Of a DNA stretch of 64,000 nt, positions 27,837 through 39,195 are shown piece after piece. The notes beneath the pieces are model-generated. The model had not been told where the DNA came from. It ran no database searches and saw only the letters and a program-made list of their open reading frames with translations. The stretch spans positions 992,001 through 1,056,000 of the forward strand of contig NZ_KZ319339.1 in NCBI RefSeq assembly GCF_002744735.1. Direction: 5' to 3'. Position 1 is the first letter of the stretch. Each line of letters starts with the position of its first letter. This DNA comes from Marinobacter guineae (lineage in GTDB: Bacteria > Pseudomonadota > Gammaproteobacteria > Pseudomonadales > Oleiphilaceae). The position numbers were made by a program, and so were the translations under genes.

Positions 27837-28608
27837 GTCTCGCCAATCTTCCAGACCACCGGAGCAGGTGACGGACCGGCTGTTTGCCACCGAGCGTCGC
27901 CCCGAGGATTTCCGGTTTGATGCGTCGGTGGCACGGGTTTTCCCCGACATGATCCGCCGTTCGGTGCCCGGTTACACCACCATCATTCCGATGATCGAGG
28001 TGATCACCGAGCAATACGCGCAGCCGGGCTCCCACTGCTACGACCTGGGTTGTTCGCTCGGCGCCTCTACCCTGGCAATGCGGCACGGCATTCCACATCA
28101 GGACTGTACCCTTGTGGGCGTGGACAACTCCGAGGCGATGATCGAGCGTTGTGAGCATTACATTGCCCTGGACGACAATAACCTGTCCGTTACGCTCCGT
28201 TGCGAAGACATTCTGGACACGGAACTCAGTAACGCCTCGGTCACAACGCTCAATTTCACCTTGCAGTTTGTCGATCCGGACCAGCGGGCCAGCCTGCTCA
28301 CCCGGATAGCCAAAGCAACCCGGCCCGGCGGCGTCCTGATCCTGTCGGAGAAAATCCGGTTTGAATCGGAGAGTGAGCAGGTGACACAGACCCGCCTGCA
28401 CCACGAATTCAAGCGCGCGAATGGTTATTCAGATCTGGAAATCAGCCAGAAACGCACGGCCATTGAGCAGGTCCTGATTCCAGAAACACTCGCAGCCCAC
28501 AAGCAGCGACTCCAGGCGGCAGGCTTCGATCAGGTTCTGGTCTGGTACCAGTGCTTTAACTTTGTTTCCATGCTCGCCATCAAGGCCAATACACTCGACA
28601 CCGACTGA
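27829..28608 (+). CDS. cmoA: Carboxy-S-adenosyl-L-methionine synthase CmoA
   Basis: The 259-residue protein starts at ATG 27829 (MNKSRQSSRPPEQVTDRLFA) inside the end of the preceding gene. CmoA motifs are visible: FDASVARVFPDMIRRSVPGY near residue 30, CYDLGCSLGASTLAMR near residue 70 and SVTTLNFTLQFVDPDQRASL near residue 140. It turns S-adenosylmethionine and prephenate into carboxy-SAM, the donor for CmoB. The frame open from 27601 is antisense-free but not conserved before this Met. Confidence 0.95.
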   Translation: MNKSRQSSRPPEQVTDRLFATERRPEDFRFDASVARVFPDMIRRSVPGYTTIIPMIEVITEQYAQPGSHCYDLGCSLGASTLAMRHGIPHQDCTLVGVDNSEAMIERCEHYIALDDNNLSVTLRCEDILDTELSNASVTTLNFTLQFVDPDQRASLLTRIAKATRPGGVLILSEKIRFESESEQVTQTRLHHEFKRANGYSDLEISQKRTAIEQVLIPETLAAHKQRLQAAGFDQVLVWYQCFNFVSMLAIKANTLDTD

Positions 28609-28610
28609 CC

Positions 28611-29603
28611 ATGGCAGACTTTGACTGGAAAACCCGATTCGGGCCGCTTCTTGATCAGCTTTCAGAGGACGGTCTTGCTGCCTGGGCACAAACGCTCAGG
28701 CAGCAACTGACCCGCCGCTTTGACGACAACCCCCATGGCGATCTAGATCGCTGGCAAGCCGCCCTCGCCCGTCTGCCTGAGATGGCCGGTGTGGAGGCGC
28801 ACCTGGACCGCTCCGCGGTAACGCTGACATCGCCACACGCCCTGACGCCGGAGCAGCAAAAGCACCTGCAACAGGGGTTGCGCGGACTGATGCCCTGGCG
28901 CAAGGGCCCTTTCGATTTCTTCGGTACCCGGATTGATACCGAATGGCGCTCCGACTGGAAGTGGGACAGGGTATCCCCCTACCTTTCAGACCTTTCCGGC
29001 CGCCGTATTCTTGATGTCGGCTGTGGCTCCGGCTATCACTGCTGGCGGATGCTGGGCGAAGGTGCTGGCCGCGTCATCGGCATCGATCCCGGCCTGCTGT
29101 TCCTGTTCCAGTTCCTGAGCGTCAAGGATTACCTGGGTAATGTACCGGCAGACCTGCTGCCGGTCCGGATGGAGGATATTCCAGAAGGTCTTGAGACCTT
29201 TGACACCACGTTTTCGATGGGTGTCCTCTACCATCGCAGGTCACCGCTGGACCATCTCCTTGAACTCAAGGGGACACTCAGGCGAGGCGGAGAACTGGTA
29301 CTGGAAACTCTGGTGGTTGAAGGCCCCGAGGGCTTCAGCCTGATGCCCGAGGATCGCTACGGGCAGATGCGCAATGTCTGGTTCCTGCCCACCTGCGACA
29401 CCCTTCTACGCTGGCTGGACCGCACCGGATACCGCAATGCCAGAGTGGTTGATGTTACCCCCACCACGACAGACGAGCAGCGCAGCACCGACTGGATGCG
29501 GTTCAATTCCCTGCAGGACTTCCTGGATCCGGACGACCCGTCAAGAACGGTCGAAGGCTACCCGGGCCCCTTACGGGCAACACTGATTGCCCAAAAGCCC
29601 TGA
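28611..29603 (+). CDS. cmoB: tRNA U34 carboxymethyltransferase CmoB
   Basis: The 330-residue protein begins two bases after cmoA. It has the CmoB signature regions LMPWRKGPFDFFGTRIDTEW near residue 95, ILDVGCGSGYHCWRMLGEGA near residue 130 and TFSMGVLYHRRSPLDHLLEL near residue 205. It carboxymethylates 5-hydroxyuridine at tRNA position 34 to give cmo5U, widening wobble decoding. The typical cmoA-cmoB pair is complete, and a strong terminator follows. Confidence 0.96.
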   Translation: MADFDWKTRFGPLLDQLSEDGLAAWAQTLRQQLTRRFDDNPHGDLDRWQAALARLPEMAGVEAHLDRSAVTLTSPHALTPEQQKHLQQGLRGLMPWRKGPFDFFGTRIDTEWRSDWKWDRVSPYLSDLSGRRILDVGCGSGYHCWRMLGEGAGRVIGIDPGLLFLFQFLSVKDYLGNVPADLLPVRMEDIPEGLETFDTTFSMGVLYHRRSPLDHLLELKGTLRRGGELVLETLVVEGPEGFSLMPEDRYGQMRNVWFLPTCDTLLRWLDRTGYRNARVVDVTPTTTDEQRSTDWMRFNSLQDFLDPDDPSRTVEGYPGPLRATLIAQKP

Positions 29604-29625
29604 ATAAAAAGGAACCCCTGAGCAC

Positions 29626-29661
29626 AAAAAAACCGCCGTGCCGGCTGGCACGGCGGTTTTT
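29626..29661. terminator. Bidirectional terminator between cmoB and purA
   Basis: A 12-bp stem AACCGCCGTGCC / GGCACGGCGGTT with loop GGCT is flanked by A5+ on the left and T5 on the right, so it works in both directions between two convergent genes. It begins 22 bases after the cmoB stop. Confidence 0.93.
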
Positions 29662-29674
29662 GTTCCGTTGGCGT

Positions 29675-30979
<1,305 letters not shown>

Positions 30980-31053
30980 TCAATGCGGCTGCCCCGCGGG
31001 ACAGGCGTTTCGCAAGTTTACCTGTAAATGAACTCACCGAAGCCCCGGGGGGA

Positions 31054-32235
31054 TCAGCCCAGCTTCTCCACGACCCACTGGCCGCCCTGCTTGACCAGCT
31101 TCCGGTCACAGCCTCTGGTGGCCGGATCAACACCGTTATCCTCCGGCAAGGCACGGACAACGATTTCCGTCATTCTCAGGCCGGAAATCACGCCTTCGAG
31201 GGCCAGGTCATCATCCGCTGGCGCCCAGACTGCACCGGCTTTCCGTAACGGCCGCTCACCCAGGGACACCAGTGCGCGGATATCGAGACTGAATCCTGTC
31301 GCAGGCCGTGCCCGACCAAAATCACTGCCAATGGCATCATAGCGCCCGCCCTTGGCCACTGAGTCGCCATGACCGGGAACATAAGCCGCAAACACAAGGC
31401 CGGTATGGTAGTTGTAGCCACGCAACTCGCAGAAATCGAAGCCGAAACTGACCTCCGGGTAGTCCCGGCCCAGCATGTCCGATACGCGACCAAGCTGATC
31501 CAGTGCCGCATCCAGATTTTCGGATGCACCCTGCAGAACACGGCGGGCCTCGGTCAGCGCTTCCGGGCCGCCACTGACTCGAGCGAGTTCACGCAAGCGA
31601 GCACCAGCAGAGCCATTGGGGCATCCGCCCAGCAGCTCGTCGAGCTCGGGCACCGATTTGCGGGCCATGGCGTCAAAAATCGCGGCTTCGGTGTCCCGGT
31701 CAAAATCCGCTTCACCGATCAGGCTCTCGTAAATCGAAACGTGGGCCAGGTCCAGGTGAATACGCGGCAGACCGGCAACCCGAAGGGCTTCCAGCATCAG
31801 GCTGATTACTTCCATATCCGCTTCTTCGGAGGCGCTGCCAAAAAGCTCGCAACCTGCCTGGATCGGCGTCCGTCCGGTCAGCATATGGCACGGACGGGTA
31901 TGGAGCACATGGCCAGCGTAACATAGGCGGGTTATGCCATCCTGGCCCAGGGTATGAGCATCGATACGGGCTGCCTGGGGTGTCATGTCCGCTCGAACCC
32001 CCATCATCCGCCCAGTCAGCTGATCGGTCAGCTTGAAGGTTTGCAGCTCCAGATCGTGTCCGGTTCCGGTGAACAGGGATTCGAGGTATTCAATTAGCGG
32101 CGGGATTACCAGCTGATAGCCCCAGCGCTGGCAGGTATCCATTACATCCCGGCGAAGGGATTCGATCCGTCCGGCCAGCGGAGGCAGAATGTCCTCTACC
32201 CCGTCCGGCAGTAACCAGCGATCAGATACAGTCAT
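31054..32235 (-). CDS. hisZ: ATP phosphoribosyltransferase regulatory subunit HisZ
   Basis: The 393-residue HisRS paralogue starts MTVSDRWLLPDGVEDILPP, with GGAG upstream; the longer frame from 32277 is not conserved. It has class II synthetase-like motif 2 (FKLTDQLTGRMMGVRADMTP near residue 70) and motif 3-like GGRYDAIGSDFGRARPATGF near residue 290, but lacks the C-terminal anticodon-binding domain of HisS. HisZ activates the short form of HisG, the first enzyme of histidine synthesis. hisG is not in the window. Position next to purA matches Pseudomonas. Confidence 0.93.
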   Translation of the reverse strand: MTVSDRWLLPDGVEDILPPLAGRIESLRRDVMDTCQRWGYQLVIPPLIEYLESLFTGTGHDLELQTFKLTDQLTGRMMGVRADMTPQAARIDAHTLGQDGITRLCYAGHVLHTRPCHMLTGRTPIQAGCELFGSASEEADMEVISLMLEALRVAGLPRIHLDLAHVSIYESLIGEADFDRDTEAAIFDAMARKSVPELDELLGGCPNGSAGARLRELARVSGGPEALTEARRVLQGASENLDAALDQLGRVSDMLGRDYPEVSFGFDFCELRGYNYHTGLVFAAYVPGHGDSVAKGGRYDAIGSDFGRARPATGFSLDIRALVSLGERPLRKAGAVWAPADDDLALEGVISGLRMTEIVVRALPEDNGVDPATRGCDRKLVKQGGQWVVEKLG

Positions 32236-32311
32236 GAGACTCCGTTGTATGTTATATCCGGAAAGAAAACCCGACACAAAACCGCCAGAATTTTACACGG
32301 TTGGCAGGCAC

Positions 32312-32347
32312 AAAAAAACCGGAATACGGATGTATTCCGGTTTATTT
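32312..32347 (-). terminator. Terminator of the hflK-hflC transcript
   Basis: AACCGGAATAC and GTATTCCGGTT pair around GGAT. On the minus strand the stem is followed by seven T, 18 bases after the hflC stop. The reverse side has TTTATTT, so some bidirectional action is possible. Confidence 0.92.
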
Positions 32348-32364
32348 CTACTCTCAGGTGCGCA

Positions 32365-33240
32365 TCACTGCGCGCCCTGGGGGTCCCTCATGTACTTCAT
32401 GAAATCGCCTTCCGAGTCGATCACCATGATGTCGTCCTTGTTGGAGAACGCATTCTGGTAAGCGGAAAGACTTCGATAGAAGCTGAAGAACTCACCGTCC
32501 TGACTATAGGCATCGGCGTAAATCTGCGCCGCCTCACCATCGCCTTGACCTCGAAGCTGCTCGGACTTGGAGAACGCTTCCGCCAGGACCACCGTGCGCT
32601 GGCGATCGGCATCCGCCCGAATCCCCTCGGCGGCCTCGCGACCACGGGAGCGGTATTCCTGAGCCAGTTTTTCCCGCTCAGTGGCCATCCGGCGATACAC
32701 GTTCCCACGGACCTGCTCCGGCAGTTCAATGGCCTTGATGCGGATATCCAGCACCCGGATGCCAAACTCGCTGAGCGCGGTTTCGTTGACCAGATCCTTG
32801 AGTGCGGCCATCAGCTGATCACGCTCGCCTGAAACCACCTCATGCATGGTACGAACACCAAACTCGTTGCGCAGGCCAGTGTCCACCCGCGATGCGAGAA
32901 GACTCTGGGCCCGGAATTCATCACCACCGGTGGCCCGGTAGAAGGTATCCACATCGGTGATTTGCCAGGCAATGTAGGAATCAACGTCCAGCGGTTTTTT
33001 CTCAATGGTCAGGTACTGACGCGCGGGAACGTCCAAGGTCAGAACCCGTACGTCGAATTGGCGGACTTCATCAATCACGGGAACCTTGAAGTGAATTCCC
33101 GCAGGAACGTTGGTCTCAACCAACTCTCCGAAACGTAGCAATACGCCACGGTGGGTTTCCGGAATAATGTAAACGCTGGACGATACCAACAACAGAATGA
33201 TGAGGGTACCAGCAAGACCAATAATGCTTTTGGGTCCCAT
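32365..33240 (-). CDS. hflC: HflC, SPFH/band-7 membrane protein
   Basis: The 291-residue protein has one N-terminal membrane helix (IIGLAGTLIILLLVSSSVYI) and a band-7/SPFH domain (HRGVLLRFGELVETNVPAGI, VLTLDVPARQYLTIEKKPLD, RVLDIRIKAIELPEQV), with the typical RGREAAEGIRADADRQRT coiled coil near residue 195. With HflK it forms the large periplasmic cage around the FtsH protease and modulates membrane-protein turnover. The gene follows hflK by two bases and ends at a strong terminator. Confidence 0.96.
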   Translation of the reverse strand: MGPKSIIGLAGTLIILLLVSSSVYIIPETHRGVLLRFGELVETNVPAGIHFKVPVIDEVRQFDVRVLTLDVPARQYLTIEKKPLDVDSYIAWQITDVDTFYRATGGDEFRAQSLLASRVDTGLRNEFGVRTMHEVVSGERDQLMAALKDLVNETALSEFGIRVLDIRIKAIELPEQVRGNVYRRMATEREKLAQEYRSRGREAAEGIRADADRQRTVVLAEAFSKSEQLRGQGDGEAAQIYADAYSQDGEFFSFYRSLSAYQNAFSNKDDIMVIDSEGDFMKYMRDPQGAQ

Positions 33241-33242
33241 GA

Positions 33243-34448
33243 TTATCTTCCCTCTCTCGTGGTGGTGGACTGGCGATTACGCAATTCGCGAAGCACCTGA
33301 TCCGTCAGGGACTGGATATCAACCTGACCTGTCAGGCTGCCAGCGTCCCCGGCACTTTCATTCCGCCCCGCGGCCAGGTTAGCGCTGCCCTGACGGGTCA
33401 GACGATCCAGCGGCAGATACATCATGTTATCGCCGGACTTGGTATCCACCAGCACCTTGCTGGAATTGGCCAGCACATTCTCCATGGCCTGCAGATACAT
33501 GCGCTCTCGGGTGACCTCGGGCGCCTTCTCGTAAACGGTCAGCAGATCCATATACCGGGCAGTCTCACCGTCGGCGCGCTCAACCACCTGGGCCTTGTAA
33601 GCCGCTGCTTCCTCAACCATGCGCTGAGCCTGGCCGCGGGCTTCCGGTACAACCTTGTTGCGGTAGGTTTCTGCCTCTTCCTTCAGTCGCTGCTCGTCTT
33701 CACGGGCACGCTGCACTTCCCGGAAAGCATCCTGAACCGGCTCGGGTGGCTGGGTACTTTCCACGTTTACCCGAACGACCTGGAGGCCAGTACCATAGTC
33801 CTGCAGGAAGTTCTGGAGTCGCTGCTCTACATTTACTGCAAGCTCAACCCGACCTTCGGTCAATACCGCATCCAGAGTGGCACTGCCCACTTCGTGACGA
33901 AGCGCACTGTCGGTGGCAAAGGCCAGAGCCTGGTTCGAATCCCGGACATTGAGCACATAGTCACGGGCATCACTGACCCGGTACTGCACCTGCAGATCCA
34001 CGCTGACCAGATTCTCGTCCTGGGTCAGCATCTGTCCGGTCGACTCAGCTGTACGAACGCTGGTGACCCGTACTTTAGTGACGTCATCAATCAACGGCAC
34101 CTTGAAGCGCAAGCCCGGGCTCTCTGTCCGGTCGTATTCCCCGAAGCGAAGAACAACAGCCCGCTCCTGCTCATCCACTGTGTAGAAAGACTGGAAGACG
34201 ACATAGCCAACAACAACAATGGCAGCCAGGGCGAGGATGGCGCCAATGCCGCCGCTGCTCCCGCCGGTACTGCCACCGCTGCCACCTGACTTGCCACCTT
34301 TACCGCCCAACATCTTGTTGAGCTTGTCCAGCCCTTTTTTCAATGCCTCATCGAGGTCTGGCGGACCCTGATCATTGCCGCGCCGACCACCACCGGTACC
34401 CCAGGGGTCGTTGTCGTTACGGTTTCCACCCGGTTCATTCCAGGCCAT
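33243..34448 (-). CDS. hflK: HflK, SPFH/band-7 membrane protein
   Basis: The 401-residue partner of HflC has a Gly/Asn-rich cytoplasmic N-terminus (MAWNEPGGNRNDNDPWGTGG, then GGKGGKSGGSGG), one membrane helix (ILALAAIVVVGYVVFQSFYT near residue 80), and a band-7 domain with VLRFGEYDRTESPGLRFKVP and the coiled coil EDEQRLKEEAETYRNKVVPE near residue 265. HflK and HflC alternate in the FtsH-enclosing cage. The low-complexity N-terminus is usual for the family. Confidence 0.96.
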   Translation of the reverse strand: MAWNEPGGNRNDNDPWGTGGGRRGNDQGPPDLDEALKKGLDKLNKMLGGKGGKSGGSGGSTGGSSGGIGAILALAAIVVVGYVVFQSFYTVDEQERAVVLRFGEYDRTESPGLRFKVPLIDDVTKVRVTSVRTAESTGQMLTQDENLVSVDLQVQYRVSDARDYVLNVRDSNQALAFATDSALRHEVGSATLDAVLTEGRVELAVNVEQRLQNFLQDYGTGLQVVRVNVESTQPPEPVQDAFREVQRAREDEQRLKEEAETYRNKVVPEARGQAQRMVEEAAAYKAQVVERADGETARYMDLLTVYEKAPEVTRERMYLQAMENVLANSSKVLVDTKSGDNMMYLPLDRLTRQGSANLAAGRNESAGDAGSLTGQVDIQSLTDQVLRELRNRQSTTTREGR

Positions 34449-34531
34449 AGTGCTCTCCGTTACTGACTTATAAATAGAATGGCTGCAAATACTAGGGATT
34501 TATCTCCGCCCCGGCAATAGCCGTTCCGGTT

Positions 34532-35830
34532 TCAGGCATGCCCGAGCTCGAGCCTGACCGATTCTTCCTTCACTCCGGCCCGGCTAAGCAGCTGCAGCCA
34601 GTCCCGGTTCTGCAAGCGAACTTCCAACACCGTATCCCCAGTCTCACGGTGCTCCTCGCTCAGCACGGAGCCGGCCTCATGCAGCAGCGCGCGCAGTTTG
34701 CCGTCGGCAGGACCCAGCAAAACAAAATGGTGTACAACGTCCTCTGCAAGTCTCTCCACAATGGCATCGTACAGGCCGTCAAGCCCTTCGCCGGTTACCG
34801 CGGACACCCAGGCCCGCACCGGAACACCTTCTTCATTACGCTCAATTCGCGGCGTGAAGTCTTCCAGCAGGTCGATCTTGTTAAACACCTGCAACATGGG
34901 AATCTCATCTGCCCCGATCTCGGCCAACACCTCTTCAACCTGCTCTATATTCTCGTCACGCCGGCTGTCGTGGCTATCAATTACGTGAAGCAGGATCGTC
35001 GCTTGTGTCGTTTCTTCCAGGGTCGCCCGAAAGGCTTCCACCAGCTTGTGGGGAAGGTGGCGGATGAAGCCCACCGTGTCCGCCATTACGACCGGCCCGA
35101 TATCCGGAAGTTCCAGACGCCGCAACGTCGGATCCAGAGTTGCAAACAACTGGTCTGCAGCATATACGGAGGAAGTGGTAATCCGGTTGAATAAGGTGGA
35201 TTTTCCTGCGTTGGTATAACCCACCAGAGACACGGTTGGAATGTCAGCACGCTGACGTGCCCGGCGACCCTGGTTCCGCTGCCGGCGAACCTTCTCAAGA
35301 CGCTTGTGGATGGACTTGATCCGTTCCCGAAGCAGCCGACGGTCGGTTTCCAGCTGGGTTTCGCCGGGGCCCCGAAGGCCGATGCCACCCTTCTGCCGCT
35401 CCAGGTGGGTCCAGCCCCGTACCAGGCGTGTCGACATGTGGTCGAGCTGTGCCAGCTCCACCTGCAGTTTACCTTCGTGAGTCCGGGCGCGCTGGGCGAA
35501 GATGTCAAGAATCACACCGGTACGATCGAGCACCCGGCACTTGAGTTCCTGCTCGATATTTCGCTCCTGACGCGGACTCAGTGCATGATTGAACAACACA
35601 ACATCGGCTTCATTGGCGGCCACGGCGTCACGAATTTCTTCCAGCTTTCCTTCACCAACGAAAAATCTGGGGCTCGGTTGCTTGCGGGAACCGGTAACAA
35701 TGCCCACCGGCTCAACGCCGGCGGACGTCACCAGTTCCCGAAACTCGCCGGGGTCTTCGGTGCCGTCGTGGGCAGTAAAATCGATGTGGACGAGTATCGC
35801 GCGCTCACCGACATCAGGACGTTCAAACAA
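34532..35830 (-). CDS. hflX: Ribosome-rescue GTPase HflX
   Basis: The 432-residue protein has the N-terminal HflX domain (VLFNHALSPRQERNIEQELK, then VLDRTGVILDIFAQRARTHE), a coiled linker (RERIKSIHKRLEKVRRQRNQ), and a G domain with P-loop VGYTNAGKSTLFNRIT near residue 208, ADTVGFIRHLP and NKID. It splits stalled 70S ribosomes under stress. The start is TTG 35830 (reads MFERPDVGERAI): a stop codon lies three codons upstream and no ATG fits, while GGGAG is about ten bases before it. The weak start codon may keep its level low. Confidence 0.95.
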   Translation of the reverse strand: MFERPDVGERAILVHIDFTAHDGTEDPGEFRELVTSAGVEPVGIVTGSRKQPSPRFFVGEGKLEEIRDAVAANEADVVLFNHALSPRQERNIEQELKCRVLDRTGVILDIFAQRARTHEGKLQVELAQLDHMSTRLVRGWTHLERQKGGIGLRGPGETQLETDRRLLRERIKSIHKRLEKVRRQRNQGRRARQRADIPTVSLVGYTNAGKSTLFNRITTSSVYAADQLFATLDPTLRRLELPDIGPVVMADTVGFIRHLPHKLVEAFRATLEETTQATILLHVIDSHDSRRDENIEQVEEVLAEIGADEIPMLQVFNKIDLLEDFTPRIERNEEGVPVRAWVSAVTGEGLDGLYDAIVERLAEDVVHHFVLLGPADGKLRALLHEAGSVLSEEHRETGDTVLEVRLQNRDWLQLLSRAGVKEESVRLELGHA

Positions 35831-35948
35831 TTGGCATCAACTCCCGAACAGTGAAATTGTCAATATCATAAAAACAAACACCCGCGGCCATCAGACCCTG
35901 AAAAGGATCTTCTGGAACGCGGGTGGCAATACCGGGAAAGCGGATGGA

Positions 35949-36200
35949 TCAGTCTTCAGACTCGCCCTCTCCTCCCGGAGCCTGCTGCGGAATGCGAACA
36001 TTGCGGGCAGGAACCACAGTGGAAATAGCGTGTTTGTAGACCATCTGGCTGACAGTATTTTTCAGCAAAATCACGAACTGGTCGAAAGACTCTATCTGGC
36101 CCTGGAGCTTGATACCGTTAACCAGAAAGATGGAAACCGGAATGCGTTCCTTGCGTAAAGCATTAAGGTAAGGGTCTTGTAACGAATGCCCTTTTGACAT
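35949..36200 (-). CDS. hfq: RNA chaperone Hfq
   Basis: The 83-residue protein starts [20 protein letters not shown] and shows Sm1 ([20 protein letters not shown]) and Sm2 (VYKHAIST) motifs, with a short acidic tail EGESED. The hexamer binds small RNAs and mRNAs. The tail is close in length to the Pseudomonas type and shorter than the enteric one. It sits between miaA and hflX, the conserved order. A weak inverted repeat (ACCCGCG/CGCGGGT, 35880-35925) lies after the stop but has no clear U run. Confidence 0.98.
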   Translation of the reverse strand: MSKGHSLQDPYLNALRKERIPVSIFLVNGIKLQGQIESFDQFVILLKNTVSQMVYKHAISTVVPARNVRIPQQAPGGEGESED

Positions 36201-36234
36201 GTGTGTTCTCCTGTTTTTTAGTAAGTGCAGATCG

Positions 36235-37269
36235 TCATTTGTCAGAGTTAAATGTGGTGCGAAGTCTGATTTTTTTCAAGGCTGCTTCAGCGTTAAGTTT
36301 GTCTTCGCTGTCCAGCCAGTCTACATCAGACCACTTACGCAACCAGGTCAACTGCCGCTTCGCCAACTGGCGTGTGGCTGCAATGCCCTTGCTTACAAAT
36401 GTGTCGTAGTCGTCTGCCCCGGACAAATAGTTCCAGGCCTGACGGTAGCCGACACAACGCATGGAAGGGAGGTCAGGGTGCAAATCTTCCCTGAGCATCA
36501 ATGCTCGCACTTCTTCGAGGAAGCCTGCCTCCAGCATCTTGAGGAAGCGCTGATGGATTCTCTCGTGAAGCACTCGCCGCTCAGGCGGCATCATGGCAAG
36601 TTGAACAACAGTATACGGAAGCAGAGGTGTTTCGTCTGCCTGCCAGCGGGTAAAATAGGTGTAATCCTCAATATCGCTTCCATTGCCAGACTCAGGCACA
36701 CCCTCGTCTTTACCGACAACCTCCGCCTGCCAGAATGCAGAAATCGGCTTACCAGTTACGCGCAGAACTTCCAGAGCCCGCAACAGTCGCTGGCGGTTGT
36801 TAGGATGTATCCGTTCCGCCGCGACCGGATCTACACTTTGTAGTTCACGATGCAGCGCCTCCCAACCGAGTGCCTCAGCTTCCCGCTCCAACGTTCTGCG
36901 TGCTTCCGGACTCGCCGCAGGTAAGCCGGACAAACCATGCAGCAATGCCTTGAAGTACATCATGGTTCCACCCACCAACAAGGGTATCCGGCCAGCTGCC
37001 GTAATCTCGGCCATGGCAGCGAGCGCATCGCGCCGAAAATCCGCAGCCGAATAAGTTTCAGCCGGATCACAGATATCGATCAACCGGTGCGGGGCCCGAG
37101 CCAACTCTTCGCCTGTCGGCTTGGCCGTGCCAATATTCATACCACGGTAAATCATGGCCGAGTCGACACTGATGATCTCGCAAGGTAGCTGCTCGCAGAG
37201 CGCCATGGCCAGGTCGGTTTTACCGGAGGCTGTCGGGCCCATCAGGAAAATGGCCGGGGGCAGTGACAC
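36235..37269 (-). CDS. miaA: tRNA dimethylallyltransferase MiaA
   Basis: The 344-residue protein has the P-loop [20 protein letters not shown] at the N-terminus, [20 protein letters not shown] near residue 35, and the C-terminal [13 protein letters not shown] near residue 280. It adds a dimethylallyl group to A37 of UNN-reading tRNAs, the substrate for MiaB at 1.9 kb. The GTG start at 37269 comes one base after the mutL stop, so translation is probably coupled. hfq follows after 34 bases. Confidence 0.96.
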   Translation of the reverse strand: MSLPPAIFLMGPTASGKTDLAMALCEQLPCEIISVDSAMIYRGMNIGTAKPTGEELARAPHRLIDICDPAETYSAADFRRDALAAMAEITAAGRIPLLVGGTMMYFKALLHGLSGLPAASPEARRTLEREAEALGWEALHRELQSVDPVAAERIHPNNRQRLLRALEVLRVTGKPISAFWQAEVVGKDEGVPESGNGSDIEDYTYFTRWQADETPLLPYTVVQLAMMPPERRVLHERIHQRFLKMLEAGFLEEVRALMLREDLHPDLPSMRCVGYRQAWNYLSGADDYDTFVSKGIAATRQLAKRQLTWLRKWSDVDWLDSEDKLNAEAALKKIRLRTTFNSDK

Positions 37270-37270
37270 C

Positions 37271-39175
37271 CTAGCGCCCCCGCAGGAAAAGCTTGTCCAG
37301 CTCGGACAGGGTTACCAGTGTCCAGGTCGGCCGGCCGTGATTGCACTGGCCGCTTCGTTCAGTGGCTTCCATGTCTCTGAGCAATGAGTTCATTTCCGGA
37401 ATGGTGAGCTGACGGTTCGCCCGCACCGAGCCATGGCACGCCATGGTGCCGAGCAGTTCGTGAGTTACCGCTTCCACCCGGTCGCTCTGGCCATGCTCGA
37501 TAAGATCTGCCAGCACGTCACGCACCAACTGCTCCGTGTCGGCCCCCCGCAAAAGCGCCGGCACCTGCCGGACCGCCAGGGTTTCCGGGCCAATTCGTTC
37601 TATCTGCAGGCCAAGCTTCTGCAGCTCTTCCCCATGGCTCTCGGTAAGCGCGGCTTCTTTCTGGCTGACCGCCAGAGACAGCGGGACCAGCAATGGCTGG
37701 CTTTTCAGATCCTGCTCGGCAAGCGCCCGCTTCATCCGTTCATAGGTTATGCGCTCGTGGGCCGCATGCATGTCCACCACGATCATCCCTGCCCGACCCT
37801 GGGCCAGAATATAGATACCGTGCAGCTGGGCAATGGCATAACCCAATGGCGGCTCCTCATCACTGTCGACTGACGGCGTCGGAAGGGGCGTGGCAGCTCC
37901 GTCATGGAACGGAGTCGACTGCGGGCTTCCGGTTCCTCCACCGGCGTTCAGGGACTGATAGAACGCCATCTGATCACTGGCGCGCCAGTCCTGCTGAGGC
38001 TGTGACTGACCACCAAAACCGGCTGGTGCACCTGATTGACCGTAATTCGGCACTGCTGGCTGGCCATTCCAGGACGCCCCCGCCGGGGCGCACATGGTCG
38101 GCGAACTTTCCGCCTGAGCCGACGCTTCACGACCAAAAGACTGGGCAACCGCGCCCCGGAAATGATCATCCGGGCGAACGTCGGCCAGGGCCTTATGCAA
38201 AGTTCTGAAGATAAAATCGTGAACCAGCCGGCCGTCCCGGAAACGGACTTCGTGTTTTGTGGGGTGCACATTCACATCCACCGTAGCCGGGTCGACTTCC
38301 AGATAAAGCACAAAAGCCGGGTGGCGGTTGTTATAGAGAACATCCCGGTAGGCCTGGCGCACGGCGTGGGCCACCAGCCGGTCACGGATCACCCGGCCGT
38401 TGACAAAGAAATACTGCAGGTCCGACTGACTGCGGGAAAATGTCGGCAGAGCGACCCACCCCCAGAGACGAAGCCCCGTCGCTTCTGCATCGATGACCAC
38501 CGCATTGTCGATGAACTGCTGCCCACACAGGGAGCCAATCCGCCGTTCACGATCAAGGGCTGAATCGGCGGGCCTAAGGCTTTGAACTACCCGCTGGTTG
38601 TGACGGAGAGTGAAGCCGGCATCGAACCGGCTCAAGGCCTGGCGGCGCACGCATTCCTCAACGTGGTTGAATTCGGTTTTTTCGGTGCGCAGAAACTTGC
38701 GGCGCGCGGGGGTATTAAAGAACAGATCACGCACTTCAACGGTGGTACCCACCGGGTGTGCGGCGGGAGAGATTCTGGCGTCCATCTCCCGGCCTTCCAC
38801 TTCAACGCGGGAGGCCGCTTCCTGCTCTACTGTCCGGGAAGTCAGCGCCAGGCGGGACACTGAACTGATGCTGGCAAGCGCCTCACCACGAAAGCCCAGG
38901 GAGGCCACAGCTTCCAGATCATCAAGGCTGGCGATCTTGCTGGTTGCATGCCGGCTCAGGGCCAGCGGTAAATCATCCTCTTCAATACCGCTGCCGTCGT
39001 CCCGCACGCGGATCAGCTTGACGCCGCCCTGCTCCACCTCAACATCAACTCGGGTGGCGCCAGCATCCAGGGCATTTTCGACCAGTTCCTTGACGACAGA
39101 TGCGGGTCGCTCCACCACTTCACCCGCGGCAATCTGGTTCGCGAGCCGTGGTGACAGCAATCGAATGGGGGGCAT
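37271..39175 (-). CDS. mutL: DNA mismatch repair protein MutL
   Basis: The 634-residue protein has the N-terminal GHKL ATPase with [15 protein letters not shown] near residue 30, VRDDGSGI and [14 protein letters not shown], then a Gln/Pro-rich linker (about residues 350-430) and a C-terminal dimerisation domain. The C-terminal domain carries [13 protein letters not shown], which fits the DQHAxxExxxxE endonuclease metal-site pattern except Gln to Met. That suggests a MutH-independent nicking MutL, unlike the enteric protein. It lies between amiB and miaA, as in many gammaproteobacteria. Confidence 0.96.
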   Translation of the reverse strand: MPPIRLLSPRLANQIAAGEVVERPASVVKELVENALDAGATRVDVEVEQGGVKLIRVRDDGSGIEEDDLPLALSRHATSKIASLDDLEAVASLGFRGEALASISSVSRLALTSRTVEQEAASRVEVEGREMDARISPAAHPVGTTVEVRDLFFNTPARRKFLRTEKTEFNHVEECVRRQALSRFDAGFTLRHNQRVVQSLRPADSALDRERRIGSLCGQQFIDNAVVIDAEATGLRLWGWVALPTFSRSQSDLQYFFVNGRVIRDRLVAHAVRQAYRDVLYNNRHPAFVLYLEVDPATVDVNVHPTKHEVRFRDGRLVHDFIFRTLHKALADVRPDDHFRGAVAQSFGREASAQAESSPTMCAPAGASWNGQPAVPNYGQSGAPAGFGGQSQPQQDWRASDQMAFYQSLNAGGGTGSPQSTPFHDGAATPLPTPSVDSDEEPPLGYAIAQLHGIYILAQGRAGMIVVDMHAAHERITYERMKRALAEQDLKSQPLLVPLSLAVSQKEAALTESHGEELQKLGLQIERIGPETLAVRQVPALLRGADTEQLVRDVLADLIEHGQSDRVEAVTHELLGTMACHGSVRANRQLTIPEMNSLLRDMEATERSGQCNHGRPTWTLVTLSELDKLFLRGR

Positions 39176-39195
39176 GTTACGGGAAAACCTCTTGA

